Notes under the pieces: model-generated
What the model saw: the letters and a program-made list of their open reading frames with translations, nothing else
Databases searched by the model: none
What the model was told of the DNA's origin: nothing
In this document: one piece after another, positions 43,615-54,361 of the stretch
Position numbering within the stretch: the first letter of the stretch is position 1
Layout of the letters: every line of letters begins with the position of its first letter
Translations under genes and position numbers: made by a program
Assembly (NCBI RefSeq): GCF_031851795.1
Contig: NZ_CP134696.1
Location: forward strand, 3,554,501 to 3,618,500
Length of the DNA stretch: 64,000 nucleotides
Direction: 5' to 3'
From: Pontibacter sp. G13
GTDB lineage: Bacteria; Bacteroidota; Bacteroidia; J057

Positions 43615-44826
43615 ATGAATTCCAGAATGTGGCTGTCCATGCGCCTTTGGGTGCTGCTTTTGGTGGTCTCTTTGCCCTCCATTTCATTCTCCCAAATCCA
43701 ACTCTCCGATCAGGCCAAAATCAGCCTGATGAATTGCGATCCTGGCCCGGAGCTGTACGCCTCATTTGGCCATAGCGCACTTTGGGTTTACGATCCAGTC
43801 AATGAGATCAATTGGATTTATAACTGGGGAACCTTCAATTTTGACCCTCCGGGATTCTATGTAGAATTCGCAGCAGGCCGCTTGAACTATTTTCTCAATC
43901 GAGAGACCTTCCGCAGATTCGACTATGGATACAGGTATCGAAAGCAAGGCTACGAAGAGCTCGAATTAGATCTCACACAAGCGCAGAAACAAGCGCTCTA
44001 CGAATACGTCGAAAACAACTTCCTACCTCAGAATCGCTATTACCTGTACGATTTTTTCTTTGACAATTGCGCAACACGAATTGAGGTCGTATTGGCTGAA
44101 GTCCTTGGGGAAGATCTCCAATATCCTTCTGATAGCATCGCCACCAGCAAAACCTTTCGCCAGTTGCTTCATGAAAACTTAGGCAATCTGGCTTGGGCGG
44201 AATTTGGGATTGACCTCGCTTTGGGAAGCGTTGTCGATCGGGTAGCGACCACCTCCGAGCAGGCATTCCTTCCTGAATATCTCGCCAAAAACTTTGAAGA
44301 AGCCAGCGTTTTCCAAGACAGTACATGGGTACCGCTAGTGAAAAATCGAGTACCATTATACGAAGCACCAAGTCCAAGCTCACCCGGACCGTGGTATCTT
44401 CATCCTTTGGCAATCCTTTCACTACTGCTTTTAGGGTCGATTTACTTCACCGTCCATGATATGCGAACAGGTTCTATCAGTCGCTACTGGGACAGCTTAC
44501 TCTTTTTCCTTTCAGGATTGGGAGGCGTTCTGCTCTTCTTCCTCACCTTTTTCACTGAGCATACAGCGACAGCATCCAACTTCAACTTGTTGTGGCTCCT
44601 ACCTGTATACGTGCTTGTTCCCTTCTTTGGGCTGTTCCGAAGAGCCGGTTGGAAGCTATTCAATCTGGCGTTTTGGGGATTCTCCTTTTTCCTAATTCTG
44701 ATAGTGGTGACAGGGTATTTCTGGCTTCCTCAGCAATTTCCTATCGCAGCATTGCCATGGATGGGCGCTTTGATGATCAGATGCCTCTTCCGCGTAAACG
44801 CCCTTGTCAAAGGACAGGCTTCCTGA
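43615..44826 (+). CDS. DUF4105 protein with C-terminal membrane domain
   Basis: A 403-residue membrane protein from the ATG at 43615 (two further ATGs follow within eight codons). A signal peptide is followed by an extracytoplasmic DUF4105 domain (about 28-190), with the conserved region around ASFGHSALWVYDP and the FFFDNCATRIE motif with its Cys. Then come about five membrane spans (about 270-395). The DUF4105 fold is related to papain-like hydrolases; catalytic Cys and His are present but activity is unproven. A terminator follows at 44866. Confidence 0.85.
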   Translation: MNSRMWLSMRLWVLLLVVSLPSISFSQIQLSDQAKISLMNCDPGPELYASFGHSALWVYDPVNEINWIYNWGTFNFDPPGFYVEFAAGRLNYFLNRETFRRFDYGYRYRKQGYEELELDLTQAQKQALYEYVENNFLPQNRYYLYDFFFDNCATRIEVVLAEVLGEDLQYPSDSIATSKTFRQLLHENLGNLAWAEFGIDLALGSVVDRVATTSEQAFLPEYLAKNFEEASVFQDSTWVPLVKNRVPLYEAPSPSSPGPWYLHPLAILSLLLLGSIYFTVHDMRTGSISRYWDSLLFFLSGLGGVLLFFLTFFTEHTATASNFNLLWLLPVYVLVPFFGLFRRAGWKLFNLAFWGFSFFLILIVVTGYFWLPQQFPIAALPWMGALMIRCLFRVNALVKGQAS

Positions 44827-44865
44827 ATGCTCGCAAGAATTCCTTGTAAGTACCGCCATCAAATT

Positions 44866-44903
44866 GCGGAATGAATCGTAAATTGATTCATTCCGCTTTT
44901 ATT
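44866..44903 (+). terminator. Terminator of the DUF4105 gene
   Basis: 12-base arms gcggaatgaatc (44866-44877) and gattcattccgc (44885-44896) followed by TTTTATTTA. Confidence 0.85.
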
Positions 44904-44979
44904 TATGCGAATACGGGAGCTATCCGCTTCCAGCATATCACGCACCTCCGTATTGATTGACCTCCATAGGCCTATACCG

Positions 44980-46782
44980 ATGATCAGACGTTTGCTTGTT
45001 TTCAGCCTCGTAATGGTAGGCTTTTTCGCTGTTCAAGGACAACCCAATCCTGAAGCCCAATTGGCTGAGCAGTATTACCTGGATGGCGAATATGAGTCCT
45101 CCCTGGAATTGTTCACCAAACTCAATCGCCAAGATCCGCAAGATACCTATGCCAAACGCATCGTTTCTTGCTTCGAGCAAATGGGTGACTTCGAGAATGC
45201 GATCAAGTTTCTGGACAAGACCGCCAAAAAGCAGAGTAAAGACCCTATTTACTTGATCATGAAGGCGAGTATCTTAGAAAAAACAGGAGACCTCAAGCAA
45301 GCCGACAAGCTTTACGAAGAAGTGATCACCAAGAAGCTGCGAGGAGAAGGTGATTTCATTCAGATCGGCGCTTACCTCTATCAGGAAGGAAAACTCGATT
45401 TAGCTAAACAGACCTACCTGCAAGGGCGGAAATTCATCCGGGATCCCTACGTCTTTGCCAATGAAATTGCGAATATTCATGCTCAATTAGGCGAATACGA
45501 GGAGGCTACAAAGGAATATCTGAACATCTACTATGGCAATCCTGCCGATCTCAACACGGCAGATATCAGCATTCTCAACATGCTGTCCCCAACTTCTATC
45601 GAGTCCATCGAGAAGACCTTGCTTTCTGAGCTGGATAAAAATCAAAACGACCTTGGGCTCCGAACCATTACCTATGAATTTTATGTGCTGGCAGAGAATT
45701 TCTACGAAGCATTCATTCAGGTAAAATCTATCGACAGATTATTCAAGGAAGATGGGGACCGAGTCTTCAAATTCGCTGAAACCATGCGAAACAATGGCGA
45801 ATACGAACTCTCCAACAAAGCCTACGATTACATCATCGACCGAAAGAAAGGTTCTCAATTTTACTTTAAGGCACACTTCGAAAAAGCCATTAATGGCGAG
45901 TTGAAGGCTTTTGAGCAAATTCCTGTGGATGTTGTTGCCGTGCAACAGGCTGTGATGGACTATGGAACCTTGCTAGATGAGTTCGGTAGAAAACCTCAGT
46001 ATTTCAATGCGATTTACCGTCGGTCCAAGCTCCGGGTATTCTACTTGAATGAACTTCAGGAAGCCCGTCAAGAGCTGGAAGATGTGGTCCGTCAACGTCA
46101 ATCCCTTCGATTAGAAGATTGGGCGAAAGGCAAATTGCTGATTGGAGATATTTTGCTCATGCAGCAAGAATACAACAAAGCCAAGCTGACCTATACTGAA
46201 GTCAAGGAAACCTTCAAGGATCGTCAATTGGGCGCATTGGCAAATTACAAACTGGGCCAGATGGCTTATTACAAAGGGGAGTTCAATCTTGCGACCGCCC
46301 TACTGGCTGCAATTAAGGACAACACCTCCAATGACATTTCCAATGATGCAATCAAGCTTAACCTGTTGATCATCGACAACACAGGTTTGGACACCACGAC
46401 CACCGCTTTGGAGATGTTTGCCCAAGCACAGCTTTTCACGTATCAGCGCAAATACGATGAGTCGGTCGCCATGCTCGATTCACTCATGGAGAAATTTCCG
46501 AGTCATTCATTGGCCGATGAGATTCTTTGGGAAAAGGCCAATATCTATCTCAAGAAAAATGACATCCAGACGGCTCTGGCCTATATCGACCGTATTCTAG
46601 AAAATTTCTCTACAGATATTTATGGAGATGATGCGCTCTACACCAAAGCTCGGATTTACGATTACACCCTGCAAGATCCTGAACAGGCGATGATGCTATA
46701 CCTTAATTTCTTGACGCAATTCCCCGGGAGTCTCTACAGCGTCGAAGTGAGGAAGCGTATCAGGGAGCTACGTCAAGGCTAG
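44980..46782 (+). CDS. Exported TPR-repeat protein, unknown
   Basis: A 600-residue protein from the ATG at 44980 with a signal peptide (about 1-20, ending VQGQ). The rest is a chain of TPR and TPR-like helices from about 25 to 590, for example LAEQYYLDGEYESSLELF, AKLTYTEVKETF and ALAYIDRIL. It should be a periplasmic scaffold. No partner is apparent; the gene is alone, and its stop is adjacent to that of a convergent gene. Confidence 0.82.
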   Translation: MIRRLLVFSLVMVGFFAVQGQPNPEAQLAEQYYLDGEYESSLELFTKLNRQDPQDTYAKRIVSCFEQMGDFENAIKFLDKTAKKQSKDPIYLIMKASILEKTGDLKQADKLYEEVITKKLRGEGDFIQIGAYLYQEGKLDLAKQTYLQGRKFIRDPYVFANEIANIHAQLGEYEEATKEYLNIYYGNPADLNTADISILNMLSPTSIESIEKTLLSELDKNQNDLGLRTITYEFYVLAENFYEAFIQVKSIDRLFKEDGDRVFKFAETMRNNGEYELSNKAYDYIIDRKKGSQFYFKAHFEKAINGELKAFEQIPVDVVAVQQAVMDYGTLLDEFGRKPQYFNAIYRRSKLRVFYLNELQEARQELEDVVRQRQSLRLEDWAKGKLLIGDILLMQQEYNKAKLTYTEVKETFKDRQLGALANYKLGQMAYYKGEFNLATALLAAIKDNTSNDISNDAIKLNLLIIDNTGLDTTTTALEMFAQAQLFTYQRKYDESVAMLDSLMEKFPSHSLADEILWEKANIYLKKNDIQTALAYIDRILENFSTDIYGDDALYTKARIYDYTLQDPEQAMMLYLNFLTQFPGSLYSVEVRKRIRELRQG

Positions 46783-47874
46783 TCATCGCTGAATCCATCC
46801 CCAAAACCACGGGATTTCTGAACGAGATTCAACAATCATCATATAACAGGCGCGGTTGAGAGACTGCGCCTGTTTGGGTTTATCGCCGACGGGAATTCTT
46901 GGTTGAGGAATAAGCAATTGTCCAGCGTGCCAACCATCTTCCAGCCAGCGAGCATCGGGACTGATGAATTGAAGGTCATCGCTACCAGCTTCCAGCAAAT
47001 GTTCCAAGCCGCTCGTTTCAAGCCAAGGCCGAAGAGAAAGTGCTGAGGCCTGAGTAAATATGGGAAATTGAACAGTCTCAGTTCCATTCTGCCAAGACTT
47101 GATGCCTGCAAGAAGCTCTTGTGGCTGAGCAGAAACTCTCAGAACAAATCCATCACTCAGTGGGATTTCCCAAGCGGTTCTGTGATCATACTCATCCGAA
47201 AGGAATCTCATGGGGCCTGAGCAAGTAATCAGATTAGCCTGGGAAAAATTTTCGTACCAAATCTTTACAGCGGGGTTCCAGTTGAACTCACAAGACCATT
47301 GCTGAGCTAGAATCATCCACCCATGCAGTCGATGAAGGGATTGTAGCTCAAGATTGGTTTTTCGGTTAAGCCAAGATTGAAGCGCTCCGGCAGATTGCAA
47401 ATGATCGAAATCCAGTCCAATCAAGTCTAGTCCAAAAATCTGTCGACTGAGGAGTTGGGCTTGAGGATTGATTTGAAGGGGATCATGTAGGGCCAAGAAT
47501 TGTGCATGATGAATGGCGGGAAATTTCGGAGATGGATCACTGGTGTGAAAAACGGTATCACTTATCTTCCTCAAGACCTCATCCACTCCGAATTGAGCAA
47601 GGAGGCGTCCATTTCTTAAAAACACGGACATATTGCCAAGCAAGGGGGGGCATACCCAGCCACTCGCCTGTTCCTCACACCAAATTTGCGCCCAATCCAA
47701 GCACTTCTTCTGCAATTCGATACCTAAGGAAAAATCTGGAGAAGAAAGATTCAATAAGCTCAAACGACCAGGAGAATCCTTGGGAAGGATTCGATCCGGT
47801 TTGTGCCTAATGGGCTTGGCATCACTTAGGAGCCATTTTTTGAGCCATTGCGTCCAATCATCCAAGCTTTCCAT
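46783..47874 (-). CDS. Unknown cytoplasmic protein
   Basis: A 363-residue protein I do not recognise. There is no signal peptide or membrane segment; it is rich in Trp and Leu, with an acidic SDEYDHRTAW segment (about 224-233). Its last base lies next to the last base of the convergent TPR gene. It starts about 100 bases from the end of the atp operon on the same strand, with a terminator between them. Confidence 0.7.
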   Translation of the reverse strand: MESLDDWTQWLKKWLLSDAKPIRHKPDRILPKDSPGRLSLLNLSSPDFSLGIELQKKCLDWAQIWCEEQASGWVCPPLLGNMSVFLRNGRLLAQFGVDEVLRKISDTVFHTSDPSPKFPAIHHAQFLALHDPLQINPQAQLLSRQIFGLDLIGLDFDHLQSAGALQSWLNRKTNLELQSLHRLHGWMILAQQWSCEFNWNPAVKIWYENFSQANLITCSGPMRFLSDEYDHRTAWEIPLSDGFVLRVSAQPQELLAGIKSWQNGTETVQFPIFTQASALSLRPWLETSGLEHLLEAGSDDLQFISPDARWLEDGWHAGQLLIPQPRIPVGDKPKQAQSLNRACYMMIVESRSEIPWFWGWIQR

Positions 47875-47911
47875 GCCTCAAAAGTTAAGACAAAGCGTGT
47901 TGAGGACCAAC

Positions 47912-47948
47912 AAAAGAGAAACAGGTTGGCGGAAACCACCAACCTGTT
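47912..47948 (-). terminator. Terminator of the atp operon
   Basis: Arms aacaggttgg (47920-47929) and ccaacctgtt (47939-47948), then TCTCTTTTG in the minus direction, 27 bases after the atpG stop. Confidence 0.8.
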
Positions 47949-47974
47949 CGCAGAGGAAGTTATATATGCTTGAC

Positions 47975-48871
47975 TTAGTTCGACAAGGCATCGGCACCCG
48001 CAGAAATCTCGAGGATCTCCTTGGTAATAGCAGCCTGACGCGCCTTGTTGTACACAAGTTTCAAGTCTTTAAGTAGATCTTCGGCGTTTTCAGTTGCAGT
48101 ATCCATCGCAACCATACGAGCGCCATGCTCTGCAGCATTGGACTCAAGGATTGCACGGAACATCTGCACCTTCAACGCCCGAGGAATCAATTCTTCGAGA
48201 ATTTCTTCCCGTCCCGGTTCGAAAATATAGTCGGAATTCAACTCTACTGTTTCTTCGGCAGGAGCTTCATTAGCTTCTACGGAAACAGGCAGGAACGTAT
48301 CAGCACGGCGAATCTGCGACATGACGTTCTTGAACTCATTGAAGCACAAGTACACTTTGTCATATTCACCACCCAAGAACAAGTCGAATACCTGCTCGGT
48401 GAGTGCATTCACCTTGTCAAAATCCAGTCCTGTGAAAACATCGTGGTTCTCACCGACCAAAGGATAGTTACGCGCCTTGAAGTACTCGTATCCTTTCCGT
48501 CCCACACACATGAATTTGACCTTTTCTGCGGCCAAATCGTCGGCATGGTTTTCTTCGAGGAAAGTAACGGTGTGCTTCAGGATATTGGAGTTGAATGGAC
48601 CGGCCAATCCACGGTTGGAGGTAACCACCACCACCAAGATATTTTCCACCGGGCGAACCTCTACCAATTTGCTAGGGATCTCTTCGACGTCCAATACCGC
48701 AGTTACGTTCCCGATGATTTCCTGCAATTTGGAAGCATAGGGACGAAGCTGAACAATGCGATCTTGCGCCTTTTTCAGCTTTGCAGCCGCAACCATTTTC
48801 ATGGCTTTGGTTACCTGCTGGGTATTTTTGACCGATTTAATCCGTACCCGTAATTCTTTGAGGTTTGCCAT
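47975..48871 (-). CDS. atpG: F0F1 ATP synthase gamma subunit
   Basis: A 298-residue central-stalk subunit. The N-terminal helix carries LKELRVRIKSVKNTQQVTKAMKMVAAAK and the C-terminal helix LVYNKARQAAITKEILEISAGA, which together form the rotating coiled coil. Last gene of the cluster. There is a 22-base gap to atpA. Confidence 0.96.
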   Translation of the reverse strand: MANLKELRVRIKSVKNTQQVTKAMKMVAAAKLKKAQDRIVQLRPYASKLQEIIGNVTAVLDVEEIPSKLVEVRPVENILVVVVTSNRGLAGPFNSNILKHTVTFLEENHADDLAAEKVKFMCVGRKGYEYFKARNYPLVGENHDVFTGLDFDKVNALTEQVFDLFLGGEYDKVYLCFNEFKNVMSQIRRADTFLPVSVEANEAPAEETVELNSDYIFEPGREEILEELIPRALKVQMFRAILESNAAEHGARMVAMDTATENAEDLLKDLKLVYNKARQAAITKEILEISAGADALSN

Positions 48872-48893
48872 AAGGCGAAATATGGTTTAGGGG

Positions 48894-50471
<1,578 letters not shown>

Positions 50472-50517
50472 ATCTTTTTGGGTTATGAATTCGAATTAAG
50501 TTCCCTTCCGGGACAAA

Positions 50518-51081
50518 CTATTCAGAAGCAGAAACTGCGAAGTTGCCGGCAAAATCTTGCTTCAACCGGCGCAAGTAGGTGGAGATGGAGCCATCGTACT
50601 GGCGGTCTCCGACTTTCAATACAAAACCACCGATCAAATCAGGGTTTGTTTCATCAGTCAATACCACGGTCTTTCCCAAGTTGCCTTCCAACGTCTTGAC
50701 GATATCAGTCTTGATGGCATCTTCGAGTGGCTGCGCGCTGATGAGGGTTCCCCGAACAACTCCCTTGGCTGAGTCATACAGCTCATGGAAAGCGTGAGCG
50801 ATATGGGGCATGACATGTTCGCGTTGTTTTTCCACGATCATATCGATCATATCGATGGAGAGTTCACTTTGCGTTTTGCCTTTGAAGACAGCATTCAGGA
50901 CCGCTTCCTTCTTTTCGCTGGAGATGACCGGGCTTTGGAGGGCGCGTACGAGTTCAGGATTTTCTTGGAATACTTCTCGGAAGAAGGTCATGTCCTGCTG
51001 TACGGCATCCAATTGTCCTTTTTCAGTGGCAAGGCCAAAGAGGGACTTAGCGTAACGATAGCCAATGCGGTCTTCTACCAT
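50518..51081 (-). CDS. atpH: F0F1 ATP synthase delta subunit
   Basis: A 187-residue OSCP/delta subunit with the N-terminal RIGYRYAKSLFGLA motif and the C-terminal beta region containing DETNPDLIGGFVLKVGDRQYDGS. It links the peripheral stalk to F1. It starts five bases after atpF. Confidence 0.95.
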   Translation of the reverse strand: MVEDRIGYRYAKSLFGLATEKGQLDAVQQDMTFFREVFQENPELVRALQSPVISSEKKEAVLNAVFKGKTQSELSIDMIDMIVEKQREHVMPHIAHAFHELYDSAKGVVRGTLISAQPLEDAIKTDIVKTLEGNLGKTVVLTDETNPDLIGGFVLKVGDRQYDGSISTYLRRLKQDFAGNFAVSASE

Positions 51082-51086
51082 GGGGC

Positions 51087-51581
51087 TTAGTTGTTGGAAA
51101 GGTCAGCGATGATTGACTGAGCGTATGCTTTCTGGCTGTCCTTGTTTTCGAATTCTTTGCGGAGCAATTTCTCAGCAACTTCCAAGGCGATCTCAGCAGC
51201 AGAGCTCTTGATCTCGGCCAATGCAGCGCGCTTTTCAGCGTCAATTTCTTGGCGAGCTTTTTCTTTTTCTTTTTCAGCGGCAGAAGCAGCAGCTTCTTTG
51301 GCTTCTTTAACGAGGCGGTCTCCCAGCGTTCTGGCATCGGCAACAATCTTGTTGCGCTCTTCTTTGGCTTCCTTCAACAATGCTTCGTTGTCGGATTTCA
51401 ATTTGGCCATTTCGCCACGAGCTTCCTCAGCTTGCTTGAGGGACTGCTCGATGTGAGATTCGCGTTCGTGCAGAGCATTCAGGATAGGCTTCCAGGCAAA
51501 CTTCCTCAGGATGAAGAAGAAGGTCAAGAAGATGACCGTAGACCAGAAGAACAGCCCAAATGAAGGCATTAAGATATCCAT
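51087..51581 (-). CDS. atpF: F0F1 ATP synthase b subunit
   Basis: A 164-residue b subunit: one N-terminal membrane span (about 7-25) and a long charged coiled coil rich in Glu, Lys and Ala. It forms the peripheral stalk. It is separated from atpE by 86 bases containing the hairpin at 51621-51653, the only such gap in the cluster. Confidence 0.95.
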   Translation of the reverse strand: MDILMPSFGLFFWSTVIFLTFFFILRKFAWKPILNALHERESHIEQSLKQAEEARGEMAKLKSDNEALLKEAKEERNKIVADARTLGDRLVKEAKEAAASAAEKEKEKARQEIDAEKRAALAEIKSSAAEIALEVAEKLLRKEFENKDSQKAYAQSIIADLSNN

Positions 51582-51620
51582 AACTTCCTCTTTATATACT
51601 CAGGTGGAGTGTTAGTAGAC

Positions 51621-51653
51621 AAAAAAGCGTGAACCGAGGCATTCCCTCGGTTC
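51621..51653 (-). terminator. Terminator-like hairpin between atpE and atpF
   Basis: On the minus strand GAACCGAGG (51653-51645), loop of five, CCTCGGTTC (51639-51631), four bases, then T6 (51626-51621). This has the form of an intrinsic terminator but lies inside the operon, so it may cause partial termination or mRNA processing after atpE and set an excess of subunit c. Confidence 0.65.
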
Positions 51654-51667
51654 AGTGGCTTAAATCA

Positions 51668-51901
<234 letters not shown>

Positions 51902-51948
51902 TTAAAAGTTTATACTGAGTGAATGATTGACTCCCTAAGAGTGGTGGA

Positions 51949-53076
51949 TCAGTGATGATCATCGTGAGATTCCATCGCCATTCCGATGAATACCGCTGTA
52001 AGGAGCGTGAAGATGTAGGCCTGTACAATGGCTACAATCATCTCCAAGCAGAAGATTACGATGGTAAACAAGACGGAAAGTGGTGCGATGCTAAAGCCTC
52101 CCACAGCGTTGGCACCTGCTTTACCCATGATGAAGATCAAGGAAATCAGACCCAATACCATGAAGTGACCGGCTGTGATGTTTGCGAACAAACGAATGGC
52201 CAATGCAAATGGCTTGGTGAAGATTCCCAATACCTCAACAGGAATGAGGATAAAACGCATTGGAAAGGGGATGCCGGGTGTCCAGAAGATGTGTGCCCAG
52301 TAATCTTTGCTACCATTCACCTGAATCAGGATGAATGTCAACAAGGAGAGCGCAACGGTTACGGAGATATTTCCGGCGATGTTGGAGTTGAATGGCATCA
52401 AGCCAAACAGGTTGGAGAACCAGATAAAGAAGAATAAGGTCAGCAAGTAAGGAGTAAATGCAATGGCCTTGTCTCCGAGGTAGTTTTTGGCGACTTCATC
52501 ACGAACGAAGATGATGATCGGCTCAAAGAAAGACTGAATGCCTTTTGGAGCACCGCCTCTGTTCTTTTGGTATCCTTTGGCTACTGCCATGAAGACCAAC
52601 AACACGACGATAGCGATCAAGAGCATCTGGAAGCTGGTTTTTGTGAAGGAAAAGTCCAACACAGATACTTCATGATCCGTATTATTTTGTTCCCACGCTT
52701 CCCAGTTGTCGATGTGGACGTGTCCGTGGTCGTCTGCGTGAACTTCAACTCCTTCTTTCAAAGGATAGATGTGGTCATGGTAGGCGAGGTAACCTTTGTG
52801 GAGGAGATCCTCGGACCCACTAGCGAATACAAATCCATCACGGCTGCTGTGGAACATCCAAGGAAGATGGATTGAAATTTCTCCACCACCTGGCAGGTCT
52901 GTAATATGCCAGTCATGGGAATCCAAGATGTGGTGAAGGATGACCTCAGAAGCGTTGAATCCTTCTGCAGATTCAGTGCTTGCGTGGGACGCTTCGTGGT
53001 CATGGTGGTCCTGTGCGAATCCGAAGCCAGAGCCAAGGAAAAACAGGACGATCAGCAGAACTTTTTTAACGGACAT
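51949..53076 (-). CDS. atpB: F0F1 ATP synthase a subunit, with His-rich N-terminus
   Basis: A 375-residue a subunit from the ATG at 53076; the frame opens 36 bases earlier at a TTG. Unusually it has a signal peptide (MSVKKVLLIVLFFLGSGFGFAQ) and then a long periplasmic part with a His/Asp-rich stretch (DHHDHEASH) before the membrane domain. The essential arginine is in KPFALAIRLFANI, near the proton channel. N-terminal extensions of this type are known in Bacteroidota. It ends SHDDHH, again histidine-rich. Confidence 0.95.
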   Translation of the reverse strand: MSVKKVLLIVLFFLGSGFGFAQDHHDHEASHASTESAEGFNASEVILHHILDSHDWHITDLPGGGEISIHLPWMFHSSRDGFVFASGSEDLLHKGYLAYHDHIYPLKEGVEVHADDHGHVHIDNWEAWEQNNTDHEVSVLDFSFTKTSFQMLLIAIVVLLVFMAVAKGYQKNRGGAPKGIQSFFEPIIIFVRDEVAKNYLGDKAIAFTPYLLTLFFFIWFSNLFGLMPFNSNIAGNISVTVALSLLTFILIQVNGSKDYWAHIFWTPGIPFPMRFILIPVEVLGIFTKPFALAIRLFANITAGHFMVLGLISLIFIMGKAGANAVGGFSIAPLSVLFTIVIFCLEMIVAIVQAYIFTLLTAVFIGMAMESHDDHH

Positions 53077-53108
53077 ATATCGTGAAAAAGTCTTTGTATC
53101 AGTGGGTT

Positions 53109-53483
53109 TCAAAAATTCGGGCGCAATTTACGTATTAAACCATAAACTTCAAATGCGGTAAAAACGAAATAAGATACCATATAGGCGACAACATATTCAT
53201 TTCGCACATGAGAGAAGCGAATGGCTACCAAAACGATGGATAAAATCCCCACCAACATCTTGGCCATCATGCCAGTCAGCAGGAACCCCATAAATCGTTT
53301 GCTGTCTTTGTCCAGTCCCCAATAAGTGATGATGTAGGCAAAGATTGTCGGCACAAAAGCGACCAAAATTGCCAGCCCGATAGCGATCATGGAGTAGTCG
53401 GTCCCCGCCACAAAAGCAAAGGCCAATCCTACCAGCGCCGCGGCCACAATACTGAGAATTGGAACAAAACGAGAGATCTTCAC
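53109..53483 (-). CDS. AtpI-like four-span membrane protein
   Basis: A 124-residue protein with about four hydrophobic spans (7-28, 33-55, 68-87, 95-115). By position between the small AtpZ-like gene and atpB it resembles the AtpI-type assembly proteins that help form the c ring. Sequence identity to AtpI is not evident to me, so the role is inferred from position. Confidence 0.7.
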   Translation of the reverse strand: MKISRFVPILSIVAAALVGLAFAFVAGTDYSMIAIGLAILVAFVPTIFAYIITYWGLDKDSKRFMGFLLTGMMAKMLVGILSIVLVAIRFSHVRNEYVVAYMVSYFVFTAFEVYGLIRKLRPNF

Positions 53484-53536
53484 GGTAATTCGATTACGGT
53501 TGCCTCAAAACGATCTGCAAACATAAGAAACCCTGA

Positions 53537-53746
53537 TCACATTCGCCCGACATTCCGCACCAATAAATAAATAGATGCAGCACTTCCCGCTAAAGCGAAC
53601 CCCAGCAGGAACCAAGGCTTCTCCGTTTCGGTCCATACGTCCAAACCGTATCCAATACCTATAAAAACAAGCATGCAGGCCAGGAGCTCAAATCCTAGGC
53701 CTGCATATCGAATGTAATCTCGTAATGGATTTTTCTTGTCAGACAT
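53537..53746 (-). CDS. AtpZ/AtpI-family small membrane protein
   Basis: A 69-residue protein with two spans (about 15-33 and 44-64). The pattern RYAGLGFELLACMLVFIGIGYGLD fits the AtpZ/AtpI family, which in other bacteria precedes atpB and may act with AtpI in Mg2+ or c-ring handling. It is the first ATP-synthase-related gene of the cluster, preceded by bactofilin across 99 bases. Confidence 0.8.
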   Translation of the reverse strand: MSDKKNPLRDYIRYAGLGFELLACMLVFIGIGYGLDVWTETEKPWFLLGFALAGSAASIYLLVRNVGRM

Positions 53747-53845
53747 GGTCGAACGGGTTAGGATTGAGATTCAATAAGATACACAAATTCAGCATTTGTT
53801 TCATCTAATCCAGCGCCCGAGTAGCGTTTTTGGTCAAATCGAGAC

Positions 53846-54346
53846 CTAGCTTGCCTTGCCGATCTTTTGCTTTTGTGGTACTTGCTGATTGTTGCCAGTG
53901 GAGTTGGCGTTTTTGGCTAGCAAATCCTTGGCACGCTGAGGAGCTTGTGTCAACATCTCCTTGGCAGCTTCAGCCATTTTGGAGTTACCTGTGAAGATAG
54001 CGCCCATCTGTACAACCAGTTTCTGGGTGAAGATATCACCGAAGATCTTACCAGTCTTGTCGATGGTCAACAATTCACGGGTGACTACATTTCCTTTGAT
54101 CTCTCCTTCGATGTTGGCAACGCGCGCATCGACATTTCCTTCGATGTATCCCGTAGCACTGACAACAAGCTTGGAGTTACACACCAATGTTCCCTTCACT
54201 TTTCCTTCTACGCGCAGATCTCCTTCTGCATTGATGTTACCGACTACGACCGTACCTTCAGAGATGATGTTGGAGCGGCCGGATCCCTTAGGAGCAGAGC
54301 TTGAGGTTACCTTTGGGCGGCTGTTTTCGTTCTTGGTTCCAAACAT
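53846..54346 (-). CDS. Bactofilin
   Basis: A 166-residue bactofilin: a central beta-helical domain (about 30-125), with NIISEGTVVVGNINAEGDLRVEGKVKG and the following GNVDARVANIEGEIKGN, flanked by disordered tails rich in Ser, Lys and Gln. Bactofilins polymerise without nucleotides and position envelope enzymes. It starts 15 bases after the M23 peptidase gene, a pairing seen in many bacteria where bactofilin guides the peptidase for cell shape. Confidence 0.93.
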   Translation of the reverse strand: MFGTKNENSRPKVTSSSAPKGSGRSNIISEGTVVVGNINAEGDLRVEGKVKGTLVCNSKLVVSATGYIEGNVDARVANIEGEIKGNVVTRELLTIDKTGKIFGDIFTQKLVVQMGAIFTGNSKMAEAAKEMLTQAPQRAKDLLAKNANSTGNNQQVPQKQKIGKAS

Positions 54347-54361
54347 ACTTACTTTGGCTAA

